NCBI RefSeq assembly: GCF_006007965.1 | Contig: NZ_CP040748.1 | Span: forward strand, 2,480,001-2,544,000 | Length of the DNA stretch: 64,000 nt | Direction of reading: 5' to 3' | Source: Nocardioides jishulii | GTDB lineage: Bacteria; Actinomycetota; Actinomycetes; Propionibacteriales; Nocardioidaceae | Part shown: positions 1-8,026 of the stretch, piece by piece | Layout of the letters: the number at the start of each line of letters is the position of its first letter | How positions within the stretch are numbered: the first letter of the stretch is position 1 | Translations under genes and position numbers: made by a program | The notes under the pieces: generated by a model | Told to the model about the DNA's origin: nothing | Databases searched by the model: none | What the model saw: the letters and a program-made list of their open reading frames with translations, nothing else

Positions 1-1
1 C

Positions 2-616
2 ACCGGGCTGGTCCTCGGGTTCGCACACCGCGCCGCGGTGGAGCTGGTGGGCGGTCCCTACGGGTTGCGCAGCGTCGAGCTCCCCCACGTACCCTCACCC
101 GGCGAGGCGGAGGCCTACCGGCGCCACTTCCGTGGCCCGGTGCGCGGCGGGCGCCCAGCGGCCGTCGTACGGATCACCGGCAACCTGGCCAGCCTCCTGC
201 TGCGCGAGCACGACGAGGAGCTGCACCGGTTGGCGATCGCCATGCTCGCGCGTCACCGACGCAACCCGGCCGACGACGTCGTCCACGTCGTACGCACCGC
301 GCTCTCGCACGCGATGGGCAAGACGCCCCTCACGCTCACCGCGGTGGCCAGGCAGGTGAGCGTGCACCCCCGCACGTTGCAACGTCTGCTGGAGGCCCAC
401 GGGACGTCGTTCGGCGAGGTGCTCGACGACCTGCGCCGCCACACGGCTCGGCAGCTGCTCACCGGCACCGACCTGCCGATCGCCCAGGTCGCCCAGCGGA
501 TCGGCTACGCGGAGGCCGCCACCTTCTCGCGACGGGCGCGAGCATGGTGGGGCGCCACGGCCGCAGCTGTGCGGCAAAGCGCCCACTTGTCGTCATCCGA
601 CAAGACGTTGTCGTGA
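2..616 (+). CDS. AraC-family transcriptional regulator, 5' truncated by window edge
   Basis: The frame is open from the window edge, so the true start lies outside. The visible part ends in a typical AraC/XylS C-terminal domain with two helix-turn-helix segments: 'LTAVARQVSVHPRTLQRLL' and a second around 'PIAQVAQRIGYAEAATFSRR'. The upstream part (VELPH...YRRHF...) resembles the arabinose-binding-like N-terminal domain of OruR/GadX-type members. It should be a DNA-binding activator or repressor. It is co-directional with the secreted lipase 114 bp downstream, which is a plausible target, but that link is inference. The family is secure; the ligand is unknown. Confidence 0.85.
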   Translation, partial: TGLVLGFAHRAAVELVGGPYGLRSVELPHVPSPGEAEAYRRHFRGPVRGGRPAAVVRITGNLASLLLREHDEELHRLAIAMLARHRRNPADDVVHVVRTALSHAMGKTPLTLTAVARQVSVHPRTLQRLLEAHGTSFGEVLDDLRRHTARQLLTGTDLPIAQVAQRIGYAEAATFSRRARAWWGATAAAVRQSAHLSSSDKTLS

Positions 617-730
617 TCTGACAACCAGCCGTCCGGGCTTTCCGCCACCGTTGTCGCCAAGGGAGACAGCCGTGTCGTCGGTGCGCTCGCGCGCGCCGGC
701 TCACGGGAGATCAGTGTGAGGGAGCCTGGA

Positions 731-2026
731 ATGATCCGATCAACCCGCGTCGCTGCCGCTGTCGGCGTCGTGCTGCTCAGCCTGCTGAGCCCCACCACCC
801 CCGCCTCCGCCGCAGAGGGTGACTTCTACACGCCGCCGGCAGAGCTGCCGGCGGCCAACGGCGCACTCGTCAAGGCCGAGCCCATGAAGCTCGGCATCTC
901 GTTCCCGCTGGGCGGCCGGGAGACCCGCCTGCCCGGGACGGCCACGCGGATCATGTACCGCACCACCACCGAGGGTGGCACCGCTGCCGCCGTCTCCGGC
1001 GTCTACATCGAGCCCTCCAAGCGGTGGTCCGGCACCGGCGACCGTCCCTTGGTGTCGTTCTCCGTCGGCACCCAGGGCGTCGCCGACGCCTGCGCTCCGT
1101 CGAAGACCCTCGAGAGGTTCGTCAACGTCGAGAACGACAAGTTCATGGTCGGCTACGAGGTGCCCTCCATCTACGGCTTCCTCAACGACGGCGTGGCCGT
1201 CGTGGTCACCGACTACGTCGGCCTGGGCACCCCCGGCGTGCACACGTACATGAACCGCATCGACCAGGGCAACGCCGTGCTCGACGCCGCCCGGGCCGCT
1301 CTGGCCCTGCCCGGCACGTCACTGACGAAGCGCTCCGGCATCGGCCTGTACGGCTACTCCCAGGGTGGCGGCGCCGCCGGGGCAGCTGCAGAGCTGGCCC
1401 CCACCTACGCCCCCGAGCTCAACCTCAAGGGCGCCTACGTGGGAGGCCCGCCGGCCAACCTCTTCGAGGTCATGAAGTCGGTCGACGGCTCGCTGCTCAC
1501 CGGGGCCATCCCGTGGTCGATCAACGCGCTGCACGCCTACCGCCCCGAGCTCACGCCCTACCTCGACAAGCTCGTCAACGCCGAGGGCCGGGCGGCGATC
1601 GAGAAGTCGAAGGAGCAGTGCGTGGCCGACGCGATCCTCGCCTTCGGGCTCCAGAAGACGTCGCGCTGGACCCGCAGCGGCAACCTCGCCGCGGCCGACG
1701 TGGCGAAGGAGCCCACGCTGCTCAAGGCCGTCGACGACCAGCGGATCGGCCGCCTCAAGCCGACCATCCCGGTGCAGGTCCTGACCGGCACCAAGGACGA
1801 CATCGTCGCCCACGGACAGGCCAAGCAGCTCGCCCTCGACTGGTGCGCCAAGGGGGCCAACGTCACCTACCGACCGGTGATCCAGCTCGCCAGCAGCGGA
1901 GGGCTCATGCTCACCCACCTCGGCCCGCTGCTGACCCAGCAGGGATCGGCCCGCGACTGGGTGGTCGACCGCCTCAACGGCCGACCGGCGTCGTCGAACT
2001 GCAGCACGGCGCGTCTGTTGCCGTGA
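731..2026 (+). CDS. Secreted lipase, alpha/beta hydrolase (secretory lipase LIP family)
   Basis: This 431-aa protein has a Sec signal peptide (hydrophobic core, then Ala-Ser-Ala-Ala near residues 26-29), so it is exported. The nucleophile elbow GYSQGG places the catalytic Ser at about residue 210. Late Asp (TGTKDD) and His (LTHLGP) residues complete a plausible triad. Length and layout match the secretory lipase family that hydrolyses acylglycerol esters outside the cell. The ATG at 731 is preferred over the GTG at 716 because AGGGAG lies 6-8 nt upstream of it. A strong hairpin follows at 2078-2107. Substrate range cannot be read from sequence. Confidence 0.85.
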   Translation: MIRSTRVAAAVGVVLLSLLSPTTPASAAEGDFYTPPAELPAANGALVKAEPMKLGISFPLGGRETRLPGTATRIMYRTTTEGGTAAAVSGVYIEPSKRWSGTGDRPLVSFSVGTQGVADACAPSKTLERFVNVENDKFMVGYEVPSIYGFLNDGVAVVVTDYVGLGTPGVHTYMNRIDQGNAVLDAARAALALPGTSLTKRSGIGLYGYSQGGGAAGAAAELAPTYAPELNLKGAYVGGPPANLFEVMKSVDGSLLTGAIPWSINALHAYRPELTPYLDKLVNAEGRAAIEKSKEQCVADAILAFGLQKTSRWTRSGNLAAADVAKEPTLLKAVDDQRIGRLKPTIPVQVLTGTKDDIVAHGQAKQLALDWCAKGANVTYRPVIQLASSGGLMLTHLGPLLTQQGSARDWVVDRLNGRPASSNCSTARLLP

Positions 2027-2077
2027 CTCCCTGACCTCCGCCACTGCCCCACCCCCGACCCCCCGAGAAGAGCGAAC

Positions 2078-2107
2078 GGCCGGCCCGGCCTCACCCCCGG
2101 GCCGGCC
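2078..2107 (+). terminator. Hairpin terminator after the lipase gene
   Basis: An 11-bp perfect GC stem (2078-2088 with 2097-2107) closes an 8-nt loop and is followed by CTTCG. It lies between the lipase stop and the convergent TY-Chap gene, so it may serve both strands. Confidence 0.7.
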
Positions 2108-2156
2108 CTTCGTGCGCCTGCTGGGGCAGGTGCAGGGGCAGCGCGAGGCAGCAGGC

Positions 2157-3125
2157 TCAGGCGACCTCGCCGTCGGTCCTCACGGCGAGGTCGTGACGGG
2201 TGTCGGCCATGGCCATCAGGAAGACGTCGAGCATCCCGGCCAGGTGCACCTCGGCGAAGGGCATCGCGGGCACCATCAGGCTCTGCCACACCGAGCGGCT
2301 GTGCAGCGTCCACTTCACCCACGGGTGGTCACGGTTGAGCAGCCCGAGCTCGACCGCTGCGCCCCGGCGTGACCGTACGCCGTGGACCACGCGGGTGAAG
2401 ACCTGCACGGCGGGCTGGTCGGACAGCACCCGGACGAACACGGGCTGCCCCTGGTGGAGCACCACGAAGTCGCCGTCGTCCTCCAACGTCACCCGGTCGA
2501 ACTTGAGGCGCAGCACGCCGCCGACGAGCGCCAGCAGGTCGTCACGACTCGCTGGCTCGTGCACCTCCCCCTCGGGGAACGACTCCGTCGTACGACCTCG
2601 CTGGTCGACCGTGTCGATGGGCACCGCTGCGCTCTGGCAGAGCCCCAGGTCGTCGGCGATCCGGGCCGCGGGCCCCCAGGACCGGTAGGTGAGCAGCTCC
2701 GGGTGGACGACCCCGAACTGGGTGCGCAGCGCCTCCACGACCCCGGCAGCGACCTCGGGCGCCCGGGACACCGGGTCCTCGCGGAACCAGTTCTTCTCGT
2801 GCCCGTCGGCCCCCGCCCACCCGGCCTGCCGCGTCCGGGCGCTGGAGGCCTCGTCGAGCCTGAAGGGGGACCCGAGGTGGGCGTTGCCCGCCACCTCCGT
2901 GTGGAGCGCCTCTCCCCCGTCGCAGGCGGAGAACTGGGCGTACGGCGCGGTGCCCGGCTCGTCGTCGTCGAAACCGGGCACCTCGAGGATGAGCAGGTCG
3001 GCCTCGTCGGGGTCGACCATCCGGGCCAGGTGGCGCGAGAGAGCACGCTCGAACTCGCTCCACCGGGCGTCGAGCGCGTCCCAGTCACATCCCGTCGGGC
3101 CCTCACCGCGCGTTGCCTCGCTCAT
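2157..3125 (-). CDS. TY-Chap (T3SS-chaperone/YbjN-like) domain protein
   Basis: This 322-aa protein has no signal peptide or membrane segment. Two similar alpha/beta regions are visible. The N-terminal one starts with W..F...L...LARM and DLLILEVPG. The C-terminal one (about residues 200-310) has a YbjN/CesT-like pattern: LRLKFDRVTLEDDGDFVVLHQ, then a segment ending in AEVHLAGMLDVFL. This resembles actinobacterial TY-Chap proteins, predicted to bind peptides. No secretion or NLR-type partner is adjacent. GGGAGAG sits upstream of the ATG. Family assignment is from pattern recognition; function is unproven. Confidence 0.6.
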   Translation of the reverse strand: MSEATRGEGPTGCDWDALDARWSEFERALSRHLARMVDPDEADLLILEVPGFDDDEPGTAPYAQFSACDGGEALHTEVAGNAHLGSPFRLDEASSARTRQAGWAGADGHEKNWFREDPVSRAPEVAAGVVEALRTQFGVVHPELLTYRSWGPAARIADDLGLCQSAAVPIDTVDQRGRTTESFPEGEVHEPASRDDLLALVGGVLRLKFDRVTLEDDGDFVVLHQGQPVFVRVLSDQPAVQVFTRVVHGVRSRRGAAVELGLLNRDHPWVKWTLHSRSVWQSLMVPAMPFAEVHLAGMLDVFLMAMADTRHDLAVRTDGEVA

Positions 3126-3214
3126 CGCACTCTCCCTTCGACGCCTGTTTCCGACACTAGACCGGTCAGCACGCCGTGTGCGGGAGACGCGAGCGAGGGC
3201 GCGTCAGCGAGGCG

Positions 3215-3982
3215 TCAGTGCTCCTCGAGCAGGCGCCCGTAGCCGGTGATCCGGTCGGCGATGCCGTTGGTGCGGAAGGCGTGCCAGGCGGTCGCGATGT
3301 TGATCGCGATGACCGGCTTGCCGATCTCCTTCTCCAGGGCAGCAGCGGTGGCGGCGCACTCGAGGTTCGTGCCGCACTGGATCAGTGCGTCGACGTCGTC
3401 GCCGTCGACCGAGAGGAAGGCCTCGCGCAGCTTCTCGGGCGACTCGGTGGCGATCGAGGTGGCCGACTCCGAGCAGAGGCCGGTGATCCCCGCGACCTCG
3501 AAGCCCAGCTCGGTGAAGTAGGCGACGACCTGCTCGTCGCCCACCGGCTGGTAGGGGGTCACGATGCCGATCCGCTTCGCGCCGAACGCCTTCAGCGCCT
3601 CACCCGCGGCGGTGGCGCCCGTGGTCACCTCGCGGCCGGTCAGGTCACGCACCCGCTGCTCGAACTCGGCGTTGCCGGCGACACCGCCCCAGAAGGTCTC
3701 CGCGCTCATGCCCATGACGATGTAGTCGGGGTTGCACGTCATCACGATCTCGAGCGCCGACGGCATCGCCTCGTTGAGGCCCTCACGGAAGAGGCCGAAC
3801 GCCTCGGCCGAGTCCAGGGCAGGGGCGTTGATCATGATCCGGCCCGTGTGCCAGGAGCAGTCCTGGGGGCGCAGGTCGTGGAGCTCACGCTCGACAGAGG
3901 TGTTGGTGGAGGGCAGGACGAGGGCGAACTTGGTGCCCTTCTTCTCCTGCGGGGTGATGACGGCTCCGGTACCGACGGGCAT
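3215..3982 (-). CDS. Maleate isomerase / arylmalonate decarboxylase family protein (Asp/Glu racemase superfamily)
   Basis: The 255-aa product carries the N-terminal PSTNTSVE motif (residues 24-31) of maleate cis-trans isomerases. It has two cysteines in the expected places, C83 (TCNPDY) and C203 (QCGTNLEC). The two-cysteine pattern fits isomerases (NicE/MaiA type) better than single-Cys decarboxylases. The expected reaction is cis-trans isomerisation of a maleate-like diacid. It lies 75 bp downstream of the fused monooxygenase-lyase on the same strand, with a good SD (AAGGAG). It probably acts on an unsaturated diacid produced by, or parallel to, that enzyme. The exact substrate is unknown. 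Confidence 0.8.
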   Translation of the reverse strand: MPVGTGAVITPQEKKGTKFALVLPSTNTSVERELHDLRPQDCSWHTGRIMINAPALDSAEAFGLFREGLNEAMPSALEIVMTCNPDYIVMGMSAETFWGGVAGNAEFEQRVRDLTGREVTTGATAAGEALKAFGAKRIGIVTPYQPVGDEQVVAYFTELGFEVAGITGLCSESATSIATESPEKLREAFLSVDGDDVDALIQCGTNLECAATAAALEKEIGKPVIAINIATAWHAFRTNGIADRITGYGRLLEEH

Positions 3983-4057
3983 GGGATGTCTCCTTCTCGA
4001 GGTGCTGACGGGTCAGGGCTGAGGCTGAGGGGGGCGGGTGAGGCTGGGTGGGGAGTG

Positions 4058-6202
4058 TCAGGCGTCGTCGGCTGCGAGACGCGCGGCGCGCTCGAGCTGC
4101 TCGTCCTGCCCGAGCACGGTGGTGAAGGCCTTCCAGTCCTGCTGCCCCTTGCCGGACGTGCCGGTGGAGAGCAGGCGACGGTAGGTCTCGGCGATGCCCT
4201 CGGCCGCGGCGAGGACCGCCGAGACCGGGTGGATCAGCAGGCCGACACCGGCCTCGTGGGCGATCTCGATCGGCGGCAGGTCAGAGCTGTCGCCGGCCTC
4301 CGAGAGGTTGACCATCAGCGGGCGTCCCTGGACGACCGCCCGCAGGGCGGTGAGCTCCTCGCGGGAGGTGACGCCCTCGGCGAAGACCAGGTCGGCGCCG
4401 GCACGGGCGTACGCCGCGGCGCGCTCCAGGACGGCGTCGAAGCCGTCGACGCCCTTCGCGTCGGTGCGGGCGATGATCAGGGCGGAGGTGCGCTCGGCGA
4501 CGGCGATGCGGATCTTGGCCACCATCTCCTCGGTCTCGACCAGCTCCTTGCCACCCAGGTGCCCGCAGCGCTTCGGCGCCAGCTGGTCCTCGAACTGGAC
4601 CGCGGCGGCACCGACCTGCTCGAGGCGGCGCACGGCCTCCCCGGTCTGGAGCACCCCGCCGTAGCCGGTGTCGCCGTCGACGATCACCGGCAGCGTGGTG
4701 GCGGAGGTGATCCGACGGACCGCCTCAGCCATCTCGGCCAGGCCGAGGTAGCCCAGGTCGGGCTGACCCATCACCGCGGCGGAGACCGCAGAGCCCGGCA
4801 CGTAGACGGCCTTGAAGCCGGAGCTCTCGACCAGCTTCGCGGAGACGCCGTCGTAGGCCCCGGCCGCGGTGACCGGACCCAGGCTGAGCAGCCGTGAGAG
4901 CTCCTGACCGCCGGAGCGGTTCGGCGCCTTGACGGCGTGGAGCTCGCGCTTGAGGCGACCGAGCGTGATGCGCAGGGAGGTGAACATCGCCGCGGTGCGC
5001 TGGTGCTCGCGCTTCTCGAAGAGGTCGCGGTCCAGGGCGGAGAGCTCGTCAGCCTGTTCCGCGCGGGCGGCGTCGTCGTCCTGGCGCATGCTGTCGTAGT
5101 TCTTCTGCGCGCGCGCCTGGACGTGGTTGATGGCAGCGTCGCGGCGCAGCTCCGAGTAGAGCTGGGCGGCGTGCGTCGCGTCGACGCCGTCGGCCAGCAC
5201 GGCGTGGATGCACTCGACGGCCGTCCACGCGTCGTGGATGCCGGAGTTCATGCCCATGCCACCGAGCGGGTTGTTGCAGTGGGCCGCGTCGCCGGCGAGG
5301 AGCACCTGGCCCGAGGCGTACGTCGACGCGGAGCGCATGTTCACCGCGTACACGTTGCGGTGCACGATGTCGTACGGCGTCTCCTTGGGGTTGAGGCGCT
5401 GCATGCGCGCCTCCATGTTGTCGGGGCTCATCACCTCCTCGTCGGTCTCCGCGTCGGTCACCGGGAAGAGGGCACGCCAGTGGTTCGGCGTGCGGAGCAG
5501 GACGCCCCACTCCTTCGGGTCGTAGATGTAGGAGACGTAGGCGAGGTCGGGGAAGTCGTCACGGAACTCGTGCGTGGTGGAGATGACCAGGAAGCGCTCG
5601 TCGTAGGTGGTGCCCTCGAAAGCGATGCCCAGCGACTTGCGGACCGGGGAGGAGGCGCCGTCGCAGGCGATCATCCAGCGCGCCAGGACCGGCTCGTCGC
5701 GGTGACCGCCCTCGAGGTGGATGCGCACGTGGCGGTCGCCGCGCTCGACCCGCACCACCGGCGAGCTGAACCGCAGGGTCACGTTGGGCATCTGCTCGAG
5801 CTTGCGCAGGATGATCTGGGTGAGGTTGTTCTGCTCGCTCTGGAGGCGGTAGGGGTACTTCGTCTCCCCCTCGAGCAGGGTCATGTCCATCTGGGACAGC
5901 ACGGCCCCACTGCGCTCGCGGTACTGGTAGATCGGCGCCTTGAGGCCGACCGCGTGGAGCTCGTCCACGACGCCCAGCTGCTCCAGCAGCTCGAGCGAGG
6001 AGGGGTGGAAGGTGGAGGCTCGCGCCTCCTCCGACAGCTCGGGCAACGCCTCGAAGACGATGACGTCATGGCCCAGCAGGGCCAGCCGCAGGGCAGCCAC
6101 CATGCCCACGGGACCCATGCCCGAGATGGCGACGGTGTGCATCGTCTCGAACGGCGGGTTGTCCCTCTGCGCCAGGAGCGTGGGGATGTCGGTCTCGGTC
6201 AT
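4058..6202 (-). CDS. Fused FAD-dependent aromatic monooxygenase and isocitrate lyase/PEP mutase-family C-C lyase
   Basis: One continuous 714-aa frame encodes two enzymes. Residues about 20-420 form a group A flavin monooxygenase: GMGPVG dinucleotide fold (28-33), DG motif CDGASSPVRKSLG (180-192) and GD motif LLAGDAAHCNNPLGG (301-315). Residues about 435-685 form an isocitrate-lyase/PEP-mutase domain: AGAYDGVSAKL (447-457), DGDTGYGG (509-516), EDQ (538-540) and PKRCGHLGGK (543-552). C546 is the catalytic Cys of methylisocitrate and 2,3-dimethylmalate lyases, so a hydroxydiacid lyase is favoured over a mutase. The ATG at 6202 has SD GGAGGAAG. The likely role is ring hydroxylation plus cleavage of a downstream hydroxydiacid. 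The substrate is unknown; N-heterocycles such as hydroxynicotinate are one guess. Confidence 0.85.
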   Translation of the reverse strand: MTETDIPTLLAQRDNPPFETMHTVAISGMGPVGMVAALRLALLGHDVIVFEALPELSEEARASTFHPSSLELLEQLGVVDELHAVGLKAPIYQYRERSGAVLSQMDMTLLEGETKYPYRLQSEQNNLTQIILRKLEQMPNVTLRFSSPVVRVERGDRHVRIHLEGGHRDEPVLARWMIACDGASSPVRKSLGIAFEGTTYDERFLVISTTHEFRDDFPDLAYVSYIYDPKEWGVLLRTPNHWRALFPVTDAETDEEVMSPDNMEARMQRLNPKETPYDIVHRNVYAVNMRSASTYASGQVLLAGDAAHCNNPLGGMGMNSGIHDAWTAVECIHAVLADGVDATHAAQLYSELRRDAAINHVQARAQKNYDSMRQDDDAARAEQADELSALDRDLFEKREHQRTAAMFTSLRITLGRLKRELHAVKAPNRSGGQELSRLLSLGPVTAAGAYDGVSAKLVESSGFKAVYVPGSAVSAAVMGQPDLGYLGLAEMAEAVRRITSATTLPVIVDGDTGYGGVLQTGEAVRRLEQVGAAAVQFEDQLAPKRCGHLGGKELVETEEMVAKIRIAVAERTSALIIARTDAKGVDGFDAVLERAAAYARAGADLVFAEGVTSREELTALRAVVQGRPLMVNLSEAGDSSDLPPIEIAHEAGVGLLIHPVSAVLAAAEGIAETYRRLLSTGTSGKGQQDWKAFTTVLGQDEQLERAARLAADDA

Positions 6203-6229
6203 GCAGTCTTCCTCCATCGAGGCTTTTCC

Positions 6230-6253
6230 TATAATATGGAAACCGCGCTTCCA
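6230..6253. promoter_or_regulatory. Divergent promoter and IclR-type operator candidate
   Basis: TGGAA (6237-6241), 7 nt, TTCCA (6249-6253) form a dyad in the region between the fused catabolic gene and the first iclR gene. A TATAAT (6230-6235, plus) and its overlapping TATTAT (6231-6236, minus) give -10 candidates for both directions. For the minus gene the TSS would fall near 6224, about 20 nt before the ATG, and the dyad would sit between -35 and -10. Assignment to the IclR protein is inference. Confidence 0.55.
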
Positions 6254-6360
6254 CATAACGGTTTAAGGCTAAGTGAGCAGTGCGAGCGCCGCAAGCGAAA
6301 CGCCCCCTTTCGAGACCGCCCGCCCGAGATCGACCCGTCCGAGATCCACCGAGGAGTCCC

Positions 6361-7131
6361 ATGCCAACCTCCGACCACACGCCGCGCGTCAGCGGCGCCA
6401 GCAGCAGCCGCAAGCTGCTCCACACCTTGCTCTGCTTCACCGAGCAGCGACCGACCTGGACCGTCGCAGACCTGGCGAACGAGCTGGGCCTGGCGACCAC
6501 CTCGGCCTACCGTTACGTGGGCCTGCTGCGCGAGGTCGGCCTGCTCGACAGCGCCCCGGGCACGGGCAACACCTACCGTGTCACCGACCTCGTCCTGGGG
6601 CTCGCGCGGGCGTGCGAGGCCGCCCAACCACCGCTGGCCGAGGTGGCGCTGCCCGTGATGACCCGCCTGCGCGACGAGATCGGCGAGACCGTCCTGGTCG
6701 CGCGCCGCGGTGGCACCTCGGCCTACTGCGTCGAACGCGTGGAGTCCATGCACCCCGTGCGCCTCCAGTTCGACCCCGGCCAGGCCATGGACCTGCACGC
6801 GGGCTCGCTGTCGCGAGTGCTGCTCTCGGCCGTGCCGCGTGCCGAGCGGCGGCGCTACGTCGAGGGCGTACGACCTGGCTTGCCCCCCGAGCGCCTCGCC
6901 CTGCTCAGCGACGAGGCACTCGACGCGACGCTGGACGCCGGGTGGACCCAGAGCTTCGAGGAGATCGACGAGGGCATCTGGGGGTGCGCGGCCGCGATCC
7001 GGCTCGGCGACGGCGTGGTGGCGGCGATCGGCACTGCGGCCCCGGTCTTCCGCACCGACGACGCGCGGCGCGACGAGATCATCGCCTTGATTCGCGCCGC
7101 CGCGGACGAGATCGCCGCCGCCCTGGGGTGA
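6361..7131 (+). CDS. IclR-family transcriptional regulator (divergent from catabolic cassette)
   Basis: The 256-aa product has an N-terminal winged HTH (WTVADLANELGLATTSAYRY) and a C-terminal IclR effector domain (LRDEIGETVLVARR..., LHAGSLSRVLLSA, GIWGCAAAIRLGDGVVAAIG). ATG 6361 is chosen over upstream starts because GGAG precedes it and the homologous domain begins soon after. Its position divergent from the monooxygenase-lyase and isomerase genes, with a dyad between, makes it their probable regulator responding to an aromatic or diacid ligand. That role is inferred from context. Confidence 0.85.
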   Translation: MPTSDHTPRVSGASSSRKLLHTLLCFTEQRPTWTVADLANELGLATTSAYRYVGLLREVGLLDSAPGTGNTYRVTDLVLGLARACEAAQPPLAEVALPVMTRLRDEIGETVLVARRGGTSAYCVERVESMHPVRLQFDPGQAMDLHAGSLSRVLLSAVPRAERRRYVEGVRPGLPPERLALLSDEALDATLDAGWTQSFEEIDEGIWGCAAAIRLGDGVVAAIGTAAPVFRTDDARRDEIIALIRAAADEIAAALG

Positions 7132-7162
7132 ACCCGCCCGGGCTCCGGCCGGACGCAGACCG

Positions 7163-7182
7163 TATATTGCGGCGCGATCGCG
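7163..7182 (+). promoter_or_regulatory. Promoter and palindrome upstream of second iclR gene
   Basis: TATATT (7163-7168) is a good -10 match. The perfect 10-bp palindrome CGCGATCGCG (7173-7182) would lie at the transcription start, a usual position for autorepression. There is no clear -35. In GC-rich DNA such a palindrome can arise by chance. Confidence 0.35.
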
Positions 7183-7200
7183 ACGCGTCAGGAGCTCGGC

Positions 7201-7962
7201 ATGACAGGCAGGACGACGGCGACGGCGGCCCGCCCTGCCGACGTGCTGATGCTCTTCCTCGACGACGCCGACTCGTTGGGCATCTCAGAGATCGCCCGGC
7301 GGCTCCAGGTCTCCAAGGCGGTCGTGCACCGCATCGTCACCACGTTCGTCGAACGCGGCCTCCTGACTCCCTGCCCCCTGGGTCAGGGCTACTCCCTCGG
7401 AGCGGCGGCCGTGGCCCTGGGCGCGCGGGCCAGCCGTTCCTCCGCCCTGCGCGCGGCCGCCCGCCCAGAGCTCAGCCGCCTGCAGGCGACCACCGGCGAG
7501 AGCGCCGTGCTCTCGGCGGTCGCCGGTGACCAGTACGTGGTCATCGCCCAGGAGGAGAGCGCCAACGAGGTGCGACGCACCGTCGAGGTGGGTCGCCGCT
7601 TCCCGTTGCACACGGGCAGCACCGGCCGCTGCATCCTCGCCTTCCAGCCCGAGGACCGCTCCGCCCGCCTGCTCGACGAGGTCGCACCTGACGACGACTG
7701 CCTGCGGGCCGAGATCGACGGCGTACGCGTGCGTGGATGGACGCAGTCGCCCGCCCACCCGATCCACGGGACCGTCTCGGTCGCCGCCCCGGTGCTGGAC
7801 GGCGACGGGACCGCCGTCGGCGCGCTGTCGGTCTGCGGACCGGCACAGCGCATGGGGGAGGCCGTACGCCCCGAGCACGCCCGCGCGGTGGTCACGGCTG
7901 CCCACCGCGCCTCACAGCTGTTGGGGTGGCGCGGCGGGCTTCCCGCCGCCCTGTCGGGCTGA
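7201..7962 (+). CDS. Second IclR-family transcriptional regulator
   Basis: This 253-aa IclR protein has an HTH at about residues 27-50 (GISEIARRLQVSKAVVHRIV) followed by the effector domain (TGESAVLSAVAGDQYVVIAQ, PLHTGSTGRCILAF, IHGTVSVAAPVLDGDG). ATG 7201 follows GGAGCTCGGC. It lies 69 bp after the first IclR gene but is clearly divergent from it in sequence, so it is not a recent duplication. Its target could be the same cassette or a distant one; sequence alone does not decide. Confidence 0.85.
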   Translation: MTGRTTATAARPADVLMLFLDDADSLGISEIARRLQVSKAVVHRIVTTFVERGLLTPCPLGQGYSLGAAAVALGARASRSSALRAAARPELSRLQATTGESAVLSAVAGDQYVVIAQEESANEVRRTVEVGRRFPLHTGSTGRCILAFQPEDRSARLLDEVAPDDDCLRAEIDGVRVRGWTQSPAHPIHGTVSVAAPVLDGDGTAVGALSVCGPAQRMGEAVRPEHARAVVTAAHRASQLLGWRGGLPAALSG

Positions 7963-8026
7963 CCCGGCTGGCCTGACCCCGGGTGTCCGCGCCGGTTGCA
8001 CCGCCCGGCGAGGCGGCCCGGCCGAC

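Noticed and set aside
4058..6202. Two adjacent genes with a missed stop between them
   Set aside because: No stop codon or internal SD-ATG is evident in the linker (about residues 420-440) and the frame is continuous, so a true fusion is the better reading.
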